64,000 nt of DNA. Source: Onchocerca lupi (lineage: Eukaryota > Nematoda > Chromadorea > Rhabditida > Onchocercidae). Below, in pieces: positions 1 through 13,500 of the stretch. Where the stretch lies: assembly GCA_028564675.1 (NCBI GenBank), contig JAOVVO010000109.1:1-64000 (forward strand), read 5' to 3'. A model generated the notes under the pieces. It was not told the DNA's origin. It saw only the letters and a program-made list of their open reading frames with translations, and ran no database searches. Numbering within the stretch: position 1 is the first letter of the stretch; each line of letters begins with the position of its first letter. The position numbers were made by a program, and so were the translations under genes.

Positions 1-535
1 TATATATATCTTAACTATATTTAATCTACCCAGTTTTTCCTTCCCGTCTCTTCCATTTTTACATCTTTCTTCTCAATTTTTCCTTTTCATTTCAATATTT
101 CTCGTTAGAACTTTCAAGCTTTGATAAATTAACTTTTTTTTTTCTTTCAATTCCCTCCGCTCACTCTTCCTAATTCCCTCTCATTCTTCCCAATTCCCAG
201 AATGGTATCCTGGTGTTTTCCAAACAAAGGGTGCTTTGAGCTAATTATGGGGTGAGGATATCTGTAAACCTCTATAGAAGATGATTTAGGAAAAGTTATG
301 GAATATAAGCCATGATGCTTCCATAAAACATAAAATAACAGTCTCTCTATTCTCAAATGTTGTTCGAAATAGTGAAAATCTACATTCAAAACTCTGTATC
401 TTAGTATTTCATAAGAACCCACAAGCATTTAAAATTAACTTCCATATCAATTTATGCTACAATGGAGGAAGATAAAATTATTTTCTGCTCCGTATAAAAA
501 TAAAATATAAAGGAATGTCAGCAACTTATACTAAC
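1..535. other. Intron of the cGMP kinase gene, left edge
   Basis: Sequence downstream of the last visible egl-4 donor at 535-534. A 93-codon minus-strand open frame at 147-428 has no resemblance to the cyclic-nucleotide domain expected next and lacks convincing splice ends, so I treat the stretch as intron. Confidence 0.6.
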
Positions 536-3500
536 CCAGCAGATTTCGGATGATGTTGCAAAGTAGCTTTCTGTGTATCCAGGTTAGCTGGTTCTGCAGA
601 TACTGCCATTTTCTTAGAACGAACACCGTCATCGACAGTAGGCAACACCGCCTTCTGCTGGAGCTCAGTTCGTAACTCTTCAGTACCCCATGAAGCCTGT
701 AAGCAACAAATTCATCTCATGTATATTTAAATAAAGCTACAGGAACTATAATATGTTAGAAGCATGTTGATTACTTTTGTGCGAGCGAACGAACATACCT
801 TTTTAGTGTTGCTTAATGCTGCAACGGATTGCGCTTTCTGATCAAGTACAGAACGAAGTTTATCACATTCTGACTGAAAATAATCGATCAATTATTTAGT
901 TGCGGAAGAAGAAAAACTTGAATCACCACTTATGTAATTTGACCTCTATGTCAATTTCCATAAATGACAAATCCAAACGATGATTTTCTGGAAGCCTCAA
1001 ATAATTGCATAAAAAGACACGGAATTTTTAAATACAAAAATTAATCTATCTTCTTTATATTAGCAAAATCTACCTGTAATGTCTTCACTTCTTTTTCCAA
1101 TTCGTTGATCCTTTTCAACTGTGTTTCCACAGTACTTTGCTGCTGCCGGATTTGTCGTTCCTTTTTCTCAATAGTTTCTTCCAGTTGCGGAATAAGTTTT
1201 TGGATTTCGTTAGCATCATAAGTGCGTGTGCCTATTTGTACCTAAAAAACCATGAATTGTAAAATGAATTGCAAGTTCTTGACTTTCTTAACTTCAATTT
1301 TTTTGGTACTATAAAAATAGTTACCTTTCGAGCCATACTTTCGAAAAACAAACTTTCAAACTCGTACAGTAAGTCCGGAAAGTGAAACAAATACTAGTTA
1401 ATCTATTAATTAGATGGACTGCAAAATACTTCTTGTCCTAACTCTCATTCCAACTCTACAACTAAAAAATCAACACTATTTATTTTTGTTAATTATTAAT
1501 GACAAATATTAGCGTGCAATGACAAAAGGATCTTGTTGGCAGCAATTCGTTTTATTCGCTTTCTTTCAACGATTTAAACAAGCATTCATCGCTTTATGTA
1601 TGATCCATCTCGATGATGAAAAATCTAACTTTTTATTCCATCCGTGTGATTGAACGATTTGATAAAAATTATACTTTATTGTTTGTAAATTCAGTAAAAA
1701 TTAAACCGGCAGCTGATGAATTTCACCAACCCTCTTTATTTTTCTTTTGATGCCTCAAAAATAAACGAAAGCTTATACAAGCTTTGATGAGCATGTGGAA
1801 ACAGAGTTTCAAAAAAAAAAGAGATCGAGAAAAGCGATGCCTCACTTCATTTGTGTGTCTTTCTGCATTCTGCAGCCTGATAAGAACTATTTCATCATTT
1901 GTCTACATGTGGAATTTGTTAAAAGCTTATTTAAAAGCAGCAATTGCATCAACCAGCGACTAACTATGATCATGAAACACATAAGTTATGCGAGTAAAAC
2001 AAATGCGCACTTATTTTTGCAGCCAAAAATAGCCAGCTTGTTATTATTTGTTAGATAAAATAATCAGATTAAGAGAATAGCTAGTTATTTAGCTTACTAA
2101 GTCATCATCTAGCAGCCAAAAAGCAAAACAACACGTGATTCTATGTTGTTTTGCTTTTTGGCAGCTAAATGATGACTTATTAAGCATTCCATGTTAATTC
2201 CTTCAAATGCTTCGATAACTACAACTTTTAGACTTTGCGTGATTTTTTGAAGCTTAATTTCAATACCAAGCATTAAAAAAGAATCAACAACAAAATAAAA
2301 ACGAAAATCGAAAACCGCACAAAAAAGTTGGAAAACAAAATCATAGAAAAAAACTTCATTGGTACCAAAATTTGGTTATGCTTCAACGAATTAATCTAGG
2401 GAAAGTCGAGAGATTACAAATACTCTTTGTCGTACTGATATTTGCGCATTTGATGATTTTAGATGTACTTTATTCCTTCCTTGGTAATACCGAAAGAAAA
2501 GAAAAAGAAAACTTGCGGCAATATTTATCAAATTTTGGTTTTGGATAGCAAGTCTCGAAACTATAACAAAGAAAAGCATTATCTATTCCACCAAATACGT
2601 CGCATATGATTAATATGAGAAGGAAAAAAATAAGTCTACTCATATAAAGATAACAAAAGTGATAAAAGTAGCTAACTTTGTTCTTAAATCTAAATAATTT
2701 TGATTACATGGGCATTCAGAGTTTAGACGGTAGTTTCAGATAATCAATAAGTATGGAATTGAAACTCAGAAAAGTTTATTTTGCACCCAAAAAAAAAAAA
2801 ATCCAAATAGCAAAACGATGAATTGCAAACGACGTTAATTTTTGAAGTTTGTTATAACTCAATACTGCTATCAGTGATACAATGTGTTGTTATCATCACT
2901 GTTCCGAATTATGTACAACCGAAATATTTTCCACTTGTTTATGTTTATATAGGTGTATAATAATGAGTATGAAAACTTCCTTCATTTTTTGAATCGCCGT
3001 ATAATTAATCTGATTAAATGAGTTATGAGTTAGGCTTAGGCTTAGGTTTGAGTAGAGAAGAGCTGGAATTAACAGTGTAAAAATTAACAGCAAATAGAAC
3101 CTGAACAAATGGGGCCGAATGTTGCAGCATTGTTCTAGCACAATAAAGGAGACAATCAAGCGGCAATAGAACAATTCGGCTCAAATTCGATACGGAACCC
3201 AAAGTTTAGTGCCAACTTCGTTTCAGATCACGCTAATGTCGTATGCTGCAACCAACCCACCACCACCAACATCATTTGTCCAAACCAGCTTAAGCAACGC
3301 GCACAAACAATCACCAACAGTAACAGCAGCGATTCTGCAATATGACTGCAGCAAAGCAGTAAAAAGACTAGACGAGTGCAGTAGTGTTCCAAAGTTTCGA
3401 GCGATGACGAGAGGACGCGAATTTTTCTATCGTTGCCATTTCTCTTTTACTACTAACATACACAAACAAACGAGACAACTCTCGGCAGTAACACAGCCAC

Positions 3501-6500
3501 ATAACATACACATACACACACACACGCACACACATATATATATATATAAACGTACACATCCCATCACGTAGGACCAGGCCACAATATTTCGCTCATTAGC
3601 CAAGCCATAATATTGTATGGCTAATGGACTAAAGAACATGTGTATCAAGCTTTGAAGGGTGCAAAATTTGCAAAAATTCGTATCATGACTGAAAACAGTA
3701 AGCACTTCATTGTCACCACAATTAGACAATCAATGTTTTCCCCTTTTTTATATTTATCTGATAATAGTAAAAATATAATTAAGACTTGCGTTTGTTCTGG
3801 TAACAGCATATATATTCATTTCTAGAATATTTAATACTACGTTCCTGTCCTAATATACTTCAAATTTGGTTGCTTTTCTTGCTATGACCGGTATCGCCTA
3901 AAAAGTCCATCAATGGCTTTATTTTAGGTTCTCTATGGTCTATCAATTTATTTGAGAATACTACAAATAGAAATTTATTTAAGAACAGTATAGTATATAA
4001 ATTCACGGTCATTCCGTAATTTATGCGAAGAAATGGTAATGCTTTTATCTTCCACTGCTTTATCTTCTACTATCTAATGAAATAATTCTACCGATCAACA
4101 CGCTCCAACTTTTTTCCATTTTCGTACTGTCTCAATGTCGCCTTGTTTTACGGTACCATTCATGCAAAATCACACAGTTGTTGTATTGCATAACGTTCGA
4201 AATGACGATTATTAAACAATAATTTCATTTGAATACAGCCATATTAGAACTGTCCTCGAATTTTGATATGATTTTCAGTTTTAATAATTCCAATGACAAT
4301 TAAAGTTATATATAAACCCATCTAAATGTTAGTGATTAACATTGCTACTCTATCAGATTTACTATCCTGTTTGAAGCAATAAATATGAATTACACGCTCT
4401 TGATTTTGAATACCTAATATAGTATGAGAAGACAATGGTCTGGGTAAAAGCATTTTTCGAAGCTTTCCATTACCAAAATCCTAATTATGGGTACATGCCT
4501 TAAAAAAGGAAATTGGATGTGCCGTTAAAAAAAAAAAAAAAAAAAAACAATTCATATTTTGAGCATTTTGATTTTCAGAACAATTCCTTCAATAAGGCTG
4601 ACCCACTATGATACAAACTTGTTAAATCAACATCTTTTAGTTGCTTTGTATTAGGGATGACCTCCGACCCAATTATAACTACAAAAAACAAAAAGGTTGT
4701 GTTTAATTCCCACCTAATTTGAACATTTCCAGTCCTGAGCAGCTATTTCGCAGACAGCTTCATGGATTTTATCCTTCCACTGTGGCTGATATAAATAGGA
4801 AAAATAGGCTACAGGCATCTACTTACATTGATATAGGCATGCAAAAATAGATTATAGTTGTGATAGATAAGAGTAAATTGCTGCTGAATTTATTTCATAG
4901 AATTTTTCAGTCTCAGTTTCGATAAAAAAAAAAAACTGGAAAATAAAAGACAGGAAGAAATTGAAGGATAAAGAATTCAATCACCTAAAAAAGAAATGAA
5001 AAATTGGTACTGAAATGGCGTTAAACCAGATTGATATAACTATTTAATATAAGAAACCCATATTTCCTTAATTATAGTTTTCTATTGGATGTCCTACACT
5101 TTTGTACATATTGAATAAAGATTTGAAAAACATGTGCAGATCTTGAAATAGCTGCTCTTTGCAATTCACACGACAAAAAAAAAAATATAGCTCAAATAGC
5201 ATGAACATGTCGAAAAAAAAGCTTTGATTCAACAGGAAAAAAAAAAGAACCCTGATGGCCAACTGAATCTAAGATTTCTTTCTTATAATCGAAATAATTA
5301 ATATATTCTAAACATAAAAATCATTTTCTAGTAGTATAAATAACATCGATCACTAGAAAAATTGGCAGATAATAGATGACAGAACTTCATTATTAGCTTA
5401 GGTCAAAACCGTATAGTATCAAAAATTATGAATCTTATAACAAATAAACAGGATTTTATCATAAGTGTATTCCATTACTTTTAAGTATAAAAAGATTTTT
5501 CGGCAAAGCATTTTAGAATTTTCCAACGGCGGATCGCCAATCAGCTACGCTGATTTTTTACACTCTAAAAATTATTGATTAAGGATGTAATGATGGCACC
5601 ATAATACAAATTCTGGAATCCCCGTTTCAAAAACATTAAAAACAGAAAAATATTAATAACCAAATGACCTCAACAGAAGGCATTAAAATAAGCTATTCAT
5701 TTAAAAAGATTTTAAATTGAAAAAAAAGTTGATATGATGGTATAAATTTACGAATTATTTTATCGGAAATTCCAACTTCTAATGCAGCCTTTCTCAAAAA
5801 TATGGAAAAAAAAAATGAAACCGGACATACCAGTAAGGTATACGTACATTTTTTGAGCTATATAAATATATTAATCAGAATGAAAAGAGCGTTTTAATAG
5901 TTTGCACAGCCTAGCACTGGTAGAGGATATTGAGACAATCATGTAGAATATCCCGGAACTGGAAAAATGTGCGTAACAAAACGGAACTAGCAAGATGCAT
6001 ATACAATAAATTTACTTCAATAAACATATCAAGCTATGACTGATAAGCTGATGAAAAGTTGTTATCGACCTAAATTTCACATCTTATTGGTCGTTACACC
6101 ATTAAACACCGAAACATTCACTTAATTTCTGCAAAAAACCAAAAAAAGAAAAAAACCGTCTTTTCTACTGTTTGTTTATCAAAGAGTGGAAAAGACGCAA
6201 CACTACTATTTATAACAAAAGTACGGCTGACTTAGCAAATGAAAAACAGAAGTGAGGGAAATGAAATCAATCAACACTAAAACGAAACCAAAAAATAAAG
6301 ACCTGGAAGAATAAGCCCTACAAACAAGTTTTTTATTGGTTTTTACTTCACGGTATGCATGCAAATCAGTTTAACCCAAGTTACAAAGAGCAAGTAGAGT
6401 TTATCAAGTTATCTGTCGAATAATTTCTGTTAACTAAAAAAACTACTCGTGCATAACCCTCATACAAAAAAATTTGACAGAATAACGTGAACGATTAATT

Positions 6501-7832
6501 CCTAAATAGCAATAACCCTTCGTATCACCAATTAAAGAAAAATGTGTAGTAACAAATCGTTGAATCACAAGTATAAACCAAACAAAGGTTTGACACCAGC
6601 ATGTTTCTTATCATATAGTCTATTTACAAAAGCGAAAAATGTATTCAATTTTCTCTACAAATCCGAAATACAATAGCTGCAAAGTTTTAATAGAAGAAAA
6701 TTTTTCAAAATAACATAAAAATAGCTCACTGAGCTGATTTTCAAAATTCACAAAATTGTGGACGACATGCAAACATGCTACTTTAAGTTCTTAGTTGAAA
6801 TAAGCGATAAGGATCTTTCAAATTCAAAAACAAACCTGGAGGAGAGAAAGAAAGAAACTTCTACAGTAACCGAAATTTTTTATTCTGTTCCATTTATGAA
6901 AGTGGCTGTTAAGCTTAGAAGCTATAAGAAAAGCCAAAGTTCTCCAACTTTTTGCTACTTCGAGTGTGCTCTTCGAGAGAAAATCTGTAAGCTCTACAGA
7001 AGTAGCGAAAGAACTGGGTTTGTTAAATCATTTATCTAGCAAAGAGAAAAATTAGCGGAAAAAGCAATCAAAGTGCAAAAGTAGCAGCCAAAAGTGCAAA
7101 AGCAATAACTCACTGTAAGAAACCTAACAAATATATGGTTCTTCAAACTTACTTTTTCAAAATTTAATCGATGCAAAATCCGAACTAACCCGCATAGTCT
7201 TAAAGAACGAAATTTCTTAACTGCCAGAACAAAATTAACAATACTGTGTAGGTAAAAATTTTTTTCCAACGCATATGTATTTACGATAACACAAATTTTC
7301 AAATGGGCATTACCATCCTGTTTGTAAGGCAATAGATGTCCATGCCATTCACAGCCACATAGCTCTAGTTTCATGAGGAAAAAATGGTAAATTAGGCCAG
7401 CACGCATTCGAAGTTTGAGTATGAGCAATATCTGAATGCAACTTCGCATTCAAAAATTGCATTCAAATATTACTCACACCCTTAATTTTGTTCCATTATC
7501 ATCCTGGGATAAAAGTTTAAAAATTTAACATAAAATACATAAAATAAAAATGATTTAGTCGAGTAAAAAAGAAATAGAAACCGAAAAATTCATTCGGCCA
7601 TTTTGTTAAGAATATTTAGTGATACAGCAAATTCTTGCTCTATCACTTAATATTCTTGACAAAATTTTACCATTTTTTACTCATAAAATTAGAGCTATGT
7701 GGTTTGGTATCAAAATATAATGCTTACCTGAGCTGGAGGTATTTGCAAATCGGATGGTTTACGCAATTTCGAGAAAAAATTTCGGATTCCAGTGCCACCA
7801 GTGGTAGACCTCGTGGCCGCCGAATTGCTCAT
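536..7832 (-). CDS. egl-4: cGMP-dependent protein kinase, N-terminal part (runs off left edge)
   Basis: Four coding exons read on the minus strand: 7728-7832, 1074-1241, 799-873 and 536-696 (169 codons plus 2 bases). All phases agree and the last donor (CTGG|GTTAG) leads off the window. Residues about 46-110 form a heptad-patterned coiled coil (EIQKLIPQLEETIEKKERQ and following), the dimerising zipper of PKG enzymes. Residues 142-152 read RSKKMAVSAEP, resembling the autoinhibitory segment ahead of the cyclic-nucleotide domains of PKG I. The cGMP-binding and kinase domains would lie to the left, so the call rests on the N-terminus only. The start ATG directly follows TTTCTCTTGCAG, so it is probably trans-spliced. 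In nematodes this kinase acts in sensory neurons on behaviour, body size and egg laying (family knowledge). Intron 1 is 6.5 kb. Confidence 0.75.
2098..2179. repeat. 82-bp near-perfect hairpin
   Basis: Left arm 2098-2133 and right arm 2144-2179 are inverted copies matching at about 34 of 36 positions, around a 10-base loop (CGTGATTCTA). It lies in the first intron of the cGMP kinase gene. The shape suits a miniature inverted-repeat element or a precursor-microRNA-like stem; the sequence alone does not decide. Confidence 0.85.
3504..3549. repeat. CA/TA microsatellite
   Basis: Run of CA dinucleotides interrupted by a few substitutions, passing into a (TA)n tract. It adjoins the GC-richer patch at 3180-3460. 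Confidence 0.9.
7353..7703. repeat. Nested inverted repeats next to the cGMP kinase start exon
   Basis: Outer arms 7353-7393 and 7663-7703 are imperfect inverted copies of about 41 bp. Inside lies a second, tighter hairpin with 24-bp arms at 7601-7624 and 7641-7664. The right end is 25 bp from the donor of the kinase start exon (7728). This is probably a small palindromic element inserted in intron 1. A 137-codon open frame at 7036-7449 partly overlaps the left outer arm. Confidence 0.7.
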
Positions 7833-10510
7833 CTGCAAGAGAAATGGCTAAAATTGAGTGAAAACTTCAAAATTCCAAAGGCAATACATGAACATCGACA
7901 TGGATTCGCTTTAACCAAAGATAAGCATAGATCGGCGATAATTATTCAATCAACATATTTACAGAGAACGAAAGAAAAACGAAGCAAAGTTTATTCGGTG
8001 ATCCTACGATTTTAGATTCCTGCCATTTAAATGTTCAAGTATTTTACCCCTGCACAAACTACTTCTCAAAAATCCAATTTCTTTTTTTTTTTTTTTTGTT
8101 TTTGCTAATCTGTTTGGAAGCAAAAGTACTGAAAGAAAAAAAGATAGTCGAGAAATTTTATGTTACAGCATAAATAATGAGCACTATACGCAGATAGCAT
8201 TAAATCATCCGACTACTTTCCGACAATTTTTTCTTCGCTTCTAATGCACGTTTATGCAGTAATAAAAGTCTCCAGCATCCATTGCACTGATTTTTGCACT
8301 GCCTAGTCCAAGAAAAATACTATAAATCGACGTTAAATCATAACATTTCGCTACACATCTGTATATAAATATCAATTTTAATAATCATCAAATGACTGAA
8401 GTGATTTCTGAGAACAGTGCTATTAAATATGCAACAACATATACGAAAAAAGTTGAGACGAGCCCAATCATGTTAGTAACAGTTGGCAAAAAGATGAGTG
8501 AGGGGTGACAATTTGACTTAACGCCAAGGAGAAAAAAAAGACCAAGAATTCTCGACTCATTGAAAATAATTTTTCTGCATTGCTAATTAAACCCAAATTT
8601 AGTTTTACACATGAAATAATGATGAATATGAAATATGGCTTAGCAAAATGTAGTTGTGTGATTCCGAGATGTTTCACTTCTACTTGTATCTCAATGCGCT
8701 GTTATATTCAATATTAAGATGAGATAACTGAGTAACCAAAACGAGAAAAAAAAAAGAGTACCATCGTAATTAACCTAAATTTCCAAACTGGCTACAGGTT
8801 AAAACTTTTAAGCAACATTACAACTCGCTGCGATTGTGATAAGATGTGCAGTTGAGGAGAATAATAAGTCGGCCAAGTGAGCTCAAGTGAATGAGCTTGT
8901 TATGACAGTAAACAACAAATCCAGCAAAAATTTACTTTAAAATACTACAGCTAACGTTTTCCAGTTTCTGTAACTCCAAATAGAGGACTCCTCTATTACA
9001 ACCGAAAATACTCTTTTATTTCCCTCCACAGAGTTTCCATTATAGAAATTGGTTCCGATACTATTCTGAAGATATTGTAAAAAGGCATAAGTTCATCATA
9101 GATATCAACAAGTCATAAAAATTCATTCAGCAAAATAAAGCAAACAAAGTACAGTTTAGCCTAGAAAATAAAGCGATCTGACTTGATTCGTCATACTAAC
9201 TTATATTAGTCGCGCCATGCAGTTAGCAGTAACTCATAACTTTCGACAAGATATAGCGTTACAAAGCTATTAAGCAGAAGAATTAATAGAAGACTGAATT
9301 AGAGTAAAAACCACTCCACATATGATTCCCGACAAGCCATGAAGTCTAGATAATTAGCCAACAAAAATTTCGCTACCTTATGTATTATGCATGCTGTTTT
9401 GAAATTCTAAGAACAAAATTACAGTCTGTTCATTTCTAGTGACTTCTAAGACCGTAAAAGAAGGATGGACGATTCACTTATCTGGCCAAACATTGCGTGA
9501 GATTTATTCACCCATATCAGGAATGTGTAAACAATAACAAATAAAATTCGTTATACAAATGTTAAGTATCAAATCTATTACCAGTCCTCATGAGATTCTG
9601 GATCATAAAAGGATCCTACCGCATCTTCGTCCTCATTCATTTCGCTTCCGAAAAAGTAGTCATTGCAGAAAAGTTTATCACTTCGAATTGTGCAGTTCTG
9701 TGGAATTATATTCAATTCAATAAACACACAGTTCGAAGTAACCAATTAAAAAATAATACAAATCAATATTAAAAACTCAAACTCTGTATTTCCCTCCTGT
9801 TCACTTTAACGTTTGAGTACAAGAACAAAAACGTTTAAGTACATTCGCAACAAATACCCTGAAACGAAAGATATGCATCGACGCAACAATTAAAAACCAG
9901 TATCTATTGAAAAAACATAACACCTACGAAAAAAATTTACTTCAGAATTCTAAAAAATAAAAGAAGACAACAAATTGTCTAGCAATAATTTTCATAAGAA
10001 ATGATCACAATATATCACAGGCATTTTCATCGATACCACAACTAATACCAAAATTTTTTGTTCAAATAAAATATTTTCGTTCAAAATACTTGCAATCTAT
10101 AAGTGTATCAAAAAAATCAATAAAAATGTCAAAACTTGATTCCGAAAAATCTGAGTATACTCTGAATCTTCGGAGTCATTACTTTTAGAAATTTGACATG
10201 GAAAAATCAAAGTTCTTCGGAATATCATCCATTGCAATTAATAAAATCTACTTTTACAATATAGACATCCTAAAATTTAATCAGTAAATGGAATTAAAAT
10301 TTGTAAACCCTCATTTTCTGTTGGAAATATGCTTTTGGAAGTCGAAATAAATTTTATTGCATTAAGTAAACACATCTCACACTAATAATAAACGAAAAAT
10401 TTCCACGACAAGCATATTTGCATATTTAACTTTTCAAAAAACCATGCTTCCAAAATGAAACTTGAAAAGTGAAGAGTAGTAAGGCCATCAGAAAAATCCA
10501 CAGCTAACCC
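7833..10510. other. Intergenic, cGMP kinase 5' region to CCM2-like 3' end
   Basis: About 2.7 kb of AT-rich sequence between two minus-strand genes. It should contain the kinase promoter, outron and upstream region, but no specific element is recognised. Open frames on both strands are short and lack splice context. Confidence 0.6.
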
Positions 10511-13500
10511 TTATTTTTTTTCTGAACTTCGCCCTCTATTGCTTAATCGCAACATCTCGATGAAAGCATCGAAAGATTCGATTTCTTCTTTGCTCCTGTT
10601 CCTTAGTAAGCATCGCATACCTATAATGCACAGATAATCCAATCTGCATCGACAAATCAAATTATATTTCTGAAAAATATGTAGTCATTAATTGCTATTG
10701 ATTGTGCATGAATGCAATAAATGGGTAACGATATAGCTAATCTATTTTTTAATCTCTAAGACTTCAAACAATTTTAGCGTAGAAGAATACACAAAGAAAG
10801 GATTTAAATCCATGCATCAAGGCAAATATTAAAAGAATAATAAGTAAAAATGGAAATTTAAGATATTCGGACAATACCCTTAATACTCTCCCTCGATACA
10901 GACTATAACAGAATAGAACCATTAAAATTATATAATTCATCATGTTTTTTTCCTCTCTCTCATCGATATCACATATACCAGACTTTAAGGAAATCATGTT
11001 GGATTATCATTAGGCTAACAGGATGCAATAGCACAAGGTGCACATCATGGCAAAGCAATCAGTTCTTAAAATAAAAAAAAAAAAAAGAAAAAAAAAGAGG
11101 AACTAAGCTAATAATAAACTAACCTAAGCCTGAGCTACCTATCTCCAGTTCATTACTTCAACAGCAATTCCTATGTTCAAAACAAAATTTGCTAATTTTT
11201 AGAAATTATTGCTCGCATAAATATTCTATCCGCATTGCCTGATCCATCAATGAAGTTAAATGCAATACAAACAAAATTTTATTACCATTTTTTGTTGATG
11301 GCTTCAGTTCTGAAAAGTTTCATCTTCCTCCAATGAAATCTACTGCTTTTTTTCCAAGCCAGTACTACCAGCTCCAAACTTCTATTTTTTCTATTGTCAT
11401 TTTAGTTAAAATGATATTGCCAAGAGAAAGAGGGAACTTCGGATTTGGAAACGCAAAAAATATTAGCGTGAAAATAACTGAGCAGTTATGATGAAACAGA
11501 AAGAGACTGACAACTGAGCACGTCCAATAAAAAGTAAATGAAAACTTCAAACGGAACTGCAGAAAAAGTACATTTGCCATCGCAATGAAAGCATTCTAAT
11601 GCATGAAGTAGAGAAAAAAACGAAAATGAAACAATCAGCAGCCCATTATCCAACGGGACTTTTATATAAAATTGCTTTTTTTTCCTCCTGCTTCCAAAAA
11701 CTGAAAATGAATGCCTTGAATAAAAGCCGCTACAAAGTTATTAAAATGAGTAGCTTAAAATTAAAGGAATGTCACAGCTATCAACATCGGAAATGGCAAC
11801 TGGAACTATTAGGTTTGATGGGGATTCTTGCAAGAATTAATAAAAAGACAACTTAATTAGCATATTATAATTTGCCCTCAGAATTTCATAAATATAATGT
11901 GCACAAGCAAAAAATACGGTTAGATTCAGAGTGTTAAAAACAGGAATGCAAAATCTGTTTTTTCTTCGTGAAAAAGAAATGAAAAAATATCGGCTTATGT
12001 ATGATGAACCCACCGGAGAAATTTGACTCATTGACCAGGTAGTATATTATTTAAAAAATGATCTGAAAACTGGCACAACATGTCTATCCCAGGAATCCAA
12101 TATTGCATTGCCAATGACAGATGTGTCACATCAGTGGATGCCAAGTAAATGATTGAACAATGCAATGGTGATGGATAAATCTGAATTATTGTAGCCAAAA
12201 AAAGCTATTTGACTTAATCGCTAAATATATCACAAAAAAAATTGTTCTCACAAATGCACCCATTGTCTCTCCGTAACGGTAACCTTTTTTTAGTAGCTTA
12301 ACGACACCTAGAATTCTTAATTAGCTTATTTATCACATAATAAAAGTTACCTGTAAGCAAATGCAATCTATCAGGTCCATACAGCTCACTTGATTTCTGC
12401 GCTAGTTCTATAATGGACATTGAACCGTTTCGAAATCTCACAATCAGCGTTGCATACTGTGAAAGTTCGTTAGTCGTTAGACACTTCGTCAGCTGATAAT
12501 AGACTGTTATCATCATTAATAGTATAATAAATAAAGAAAAGTAACATAATCAATAAAAGAAAACCCTGCAGAAGATTGTAATGAACCATTAACTATTACT
12601 ATATAATTCAATTCTTATGTTTTAAACAAAACTCCAAGTCCTATTTGAGCAATGGATATTGATTAGACATTTTATTCTGCGACTATAATAATGTCTACAG
12701 TATCCAAATTTTGACAAATACTATGCAATGCATTGCACAGTGTTTACCAATATTATATACAATATATATCATACTACTACTTTTCTGGTCATTAACAGAT
12801 AATCTGATTATTCATTTCACAAGCTTAGAAACTAGATAAATGGCAGTTTGTTGAAGTTGATGCTAAGCAGAATAAAAATAATTTCCAAGTCACTTTTTCT
12901 TTAGATACATTTAAATTTAAATTATAGTTGCAAAAATGGTTATTAATCAATATTCGTTGAATGTCATCAACGGTACGTTCATAGAATATTACTGACCATT
13001 TAGTAATACGGAAATAGTTTTATATAGCAAACTAACCACAGTCATGTAATCTTCTATTACATCATCAATTTGAACCTCTGCCGATTCACTATGTGAAGCT
13101 GTTGTTGAACAAGGAGGGCGACCACTGCTGATACGCAAATCTTGATGTGATTCCGTTAAGCTGTAATTTACAAAAAAATAAAAATAAAAAATAAAAAAAT
13201 AAAAAACCAGAAAAAAACAATTAATTTCTTACTTCCGTAGTACATGAAAATTTTTATTTTTGCATCATTTTTATTCTATATGACATCTGACCATAAACTG
13301 CATAATAATTTATATCTCTGCTATAATTATTACCCAAATAACGTTATATTTCAAAGAAAATGAACTCACAATAAAGGGCGATGATTAAGAGGTGAAACTG
13401 AAGAGGTGGTTGGCGTTTCTGAAATTATCTTCTTTTTTTTTGTCAGCACATGGAATCACAGTAAGGACTGAATTTGGTTTTAAAAAAAAGCAATGAATGA

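Larger units (their letters stand above)
1242..7727. other. Long first intron of the cGMP kinase gene
   Basis: A 6.5 kb intron between the start exon and the coiled-coil exon. It is AT-rich with many homopolymer A tracts. It holds a long hairpin at 2098-2179, a GC-richer patch at about 3180-3460 with a CA/TA microsatellite beside it, and nested inverted repeats at 7353-7703. No constant internal coding exon was found. One possible alternative first exon (3374-3439, minus) is described among the findings. Confidence 0.6.

Noticed and set aside
3209..3571. 120-codon plus-strand open frame
   Set aside because: The second half is translated CA/TA microsatellite (IHTHTHTHIYIY); the first half is low complexity without splice context.
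7036..7449. 137-codon minus-strand open frame
   Set aside because: It overlaps an arm of an inverted repeat, its product is Leu/Phe/Cys-rich like translated AT-rich DNA, and it lies in an intron of the kinase gene on the same strand.
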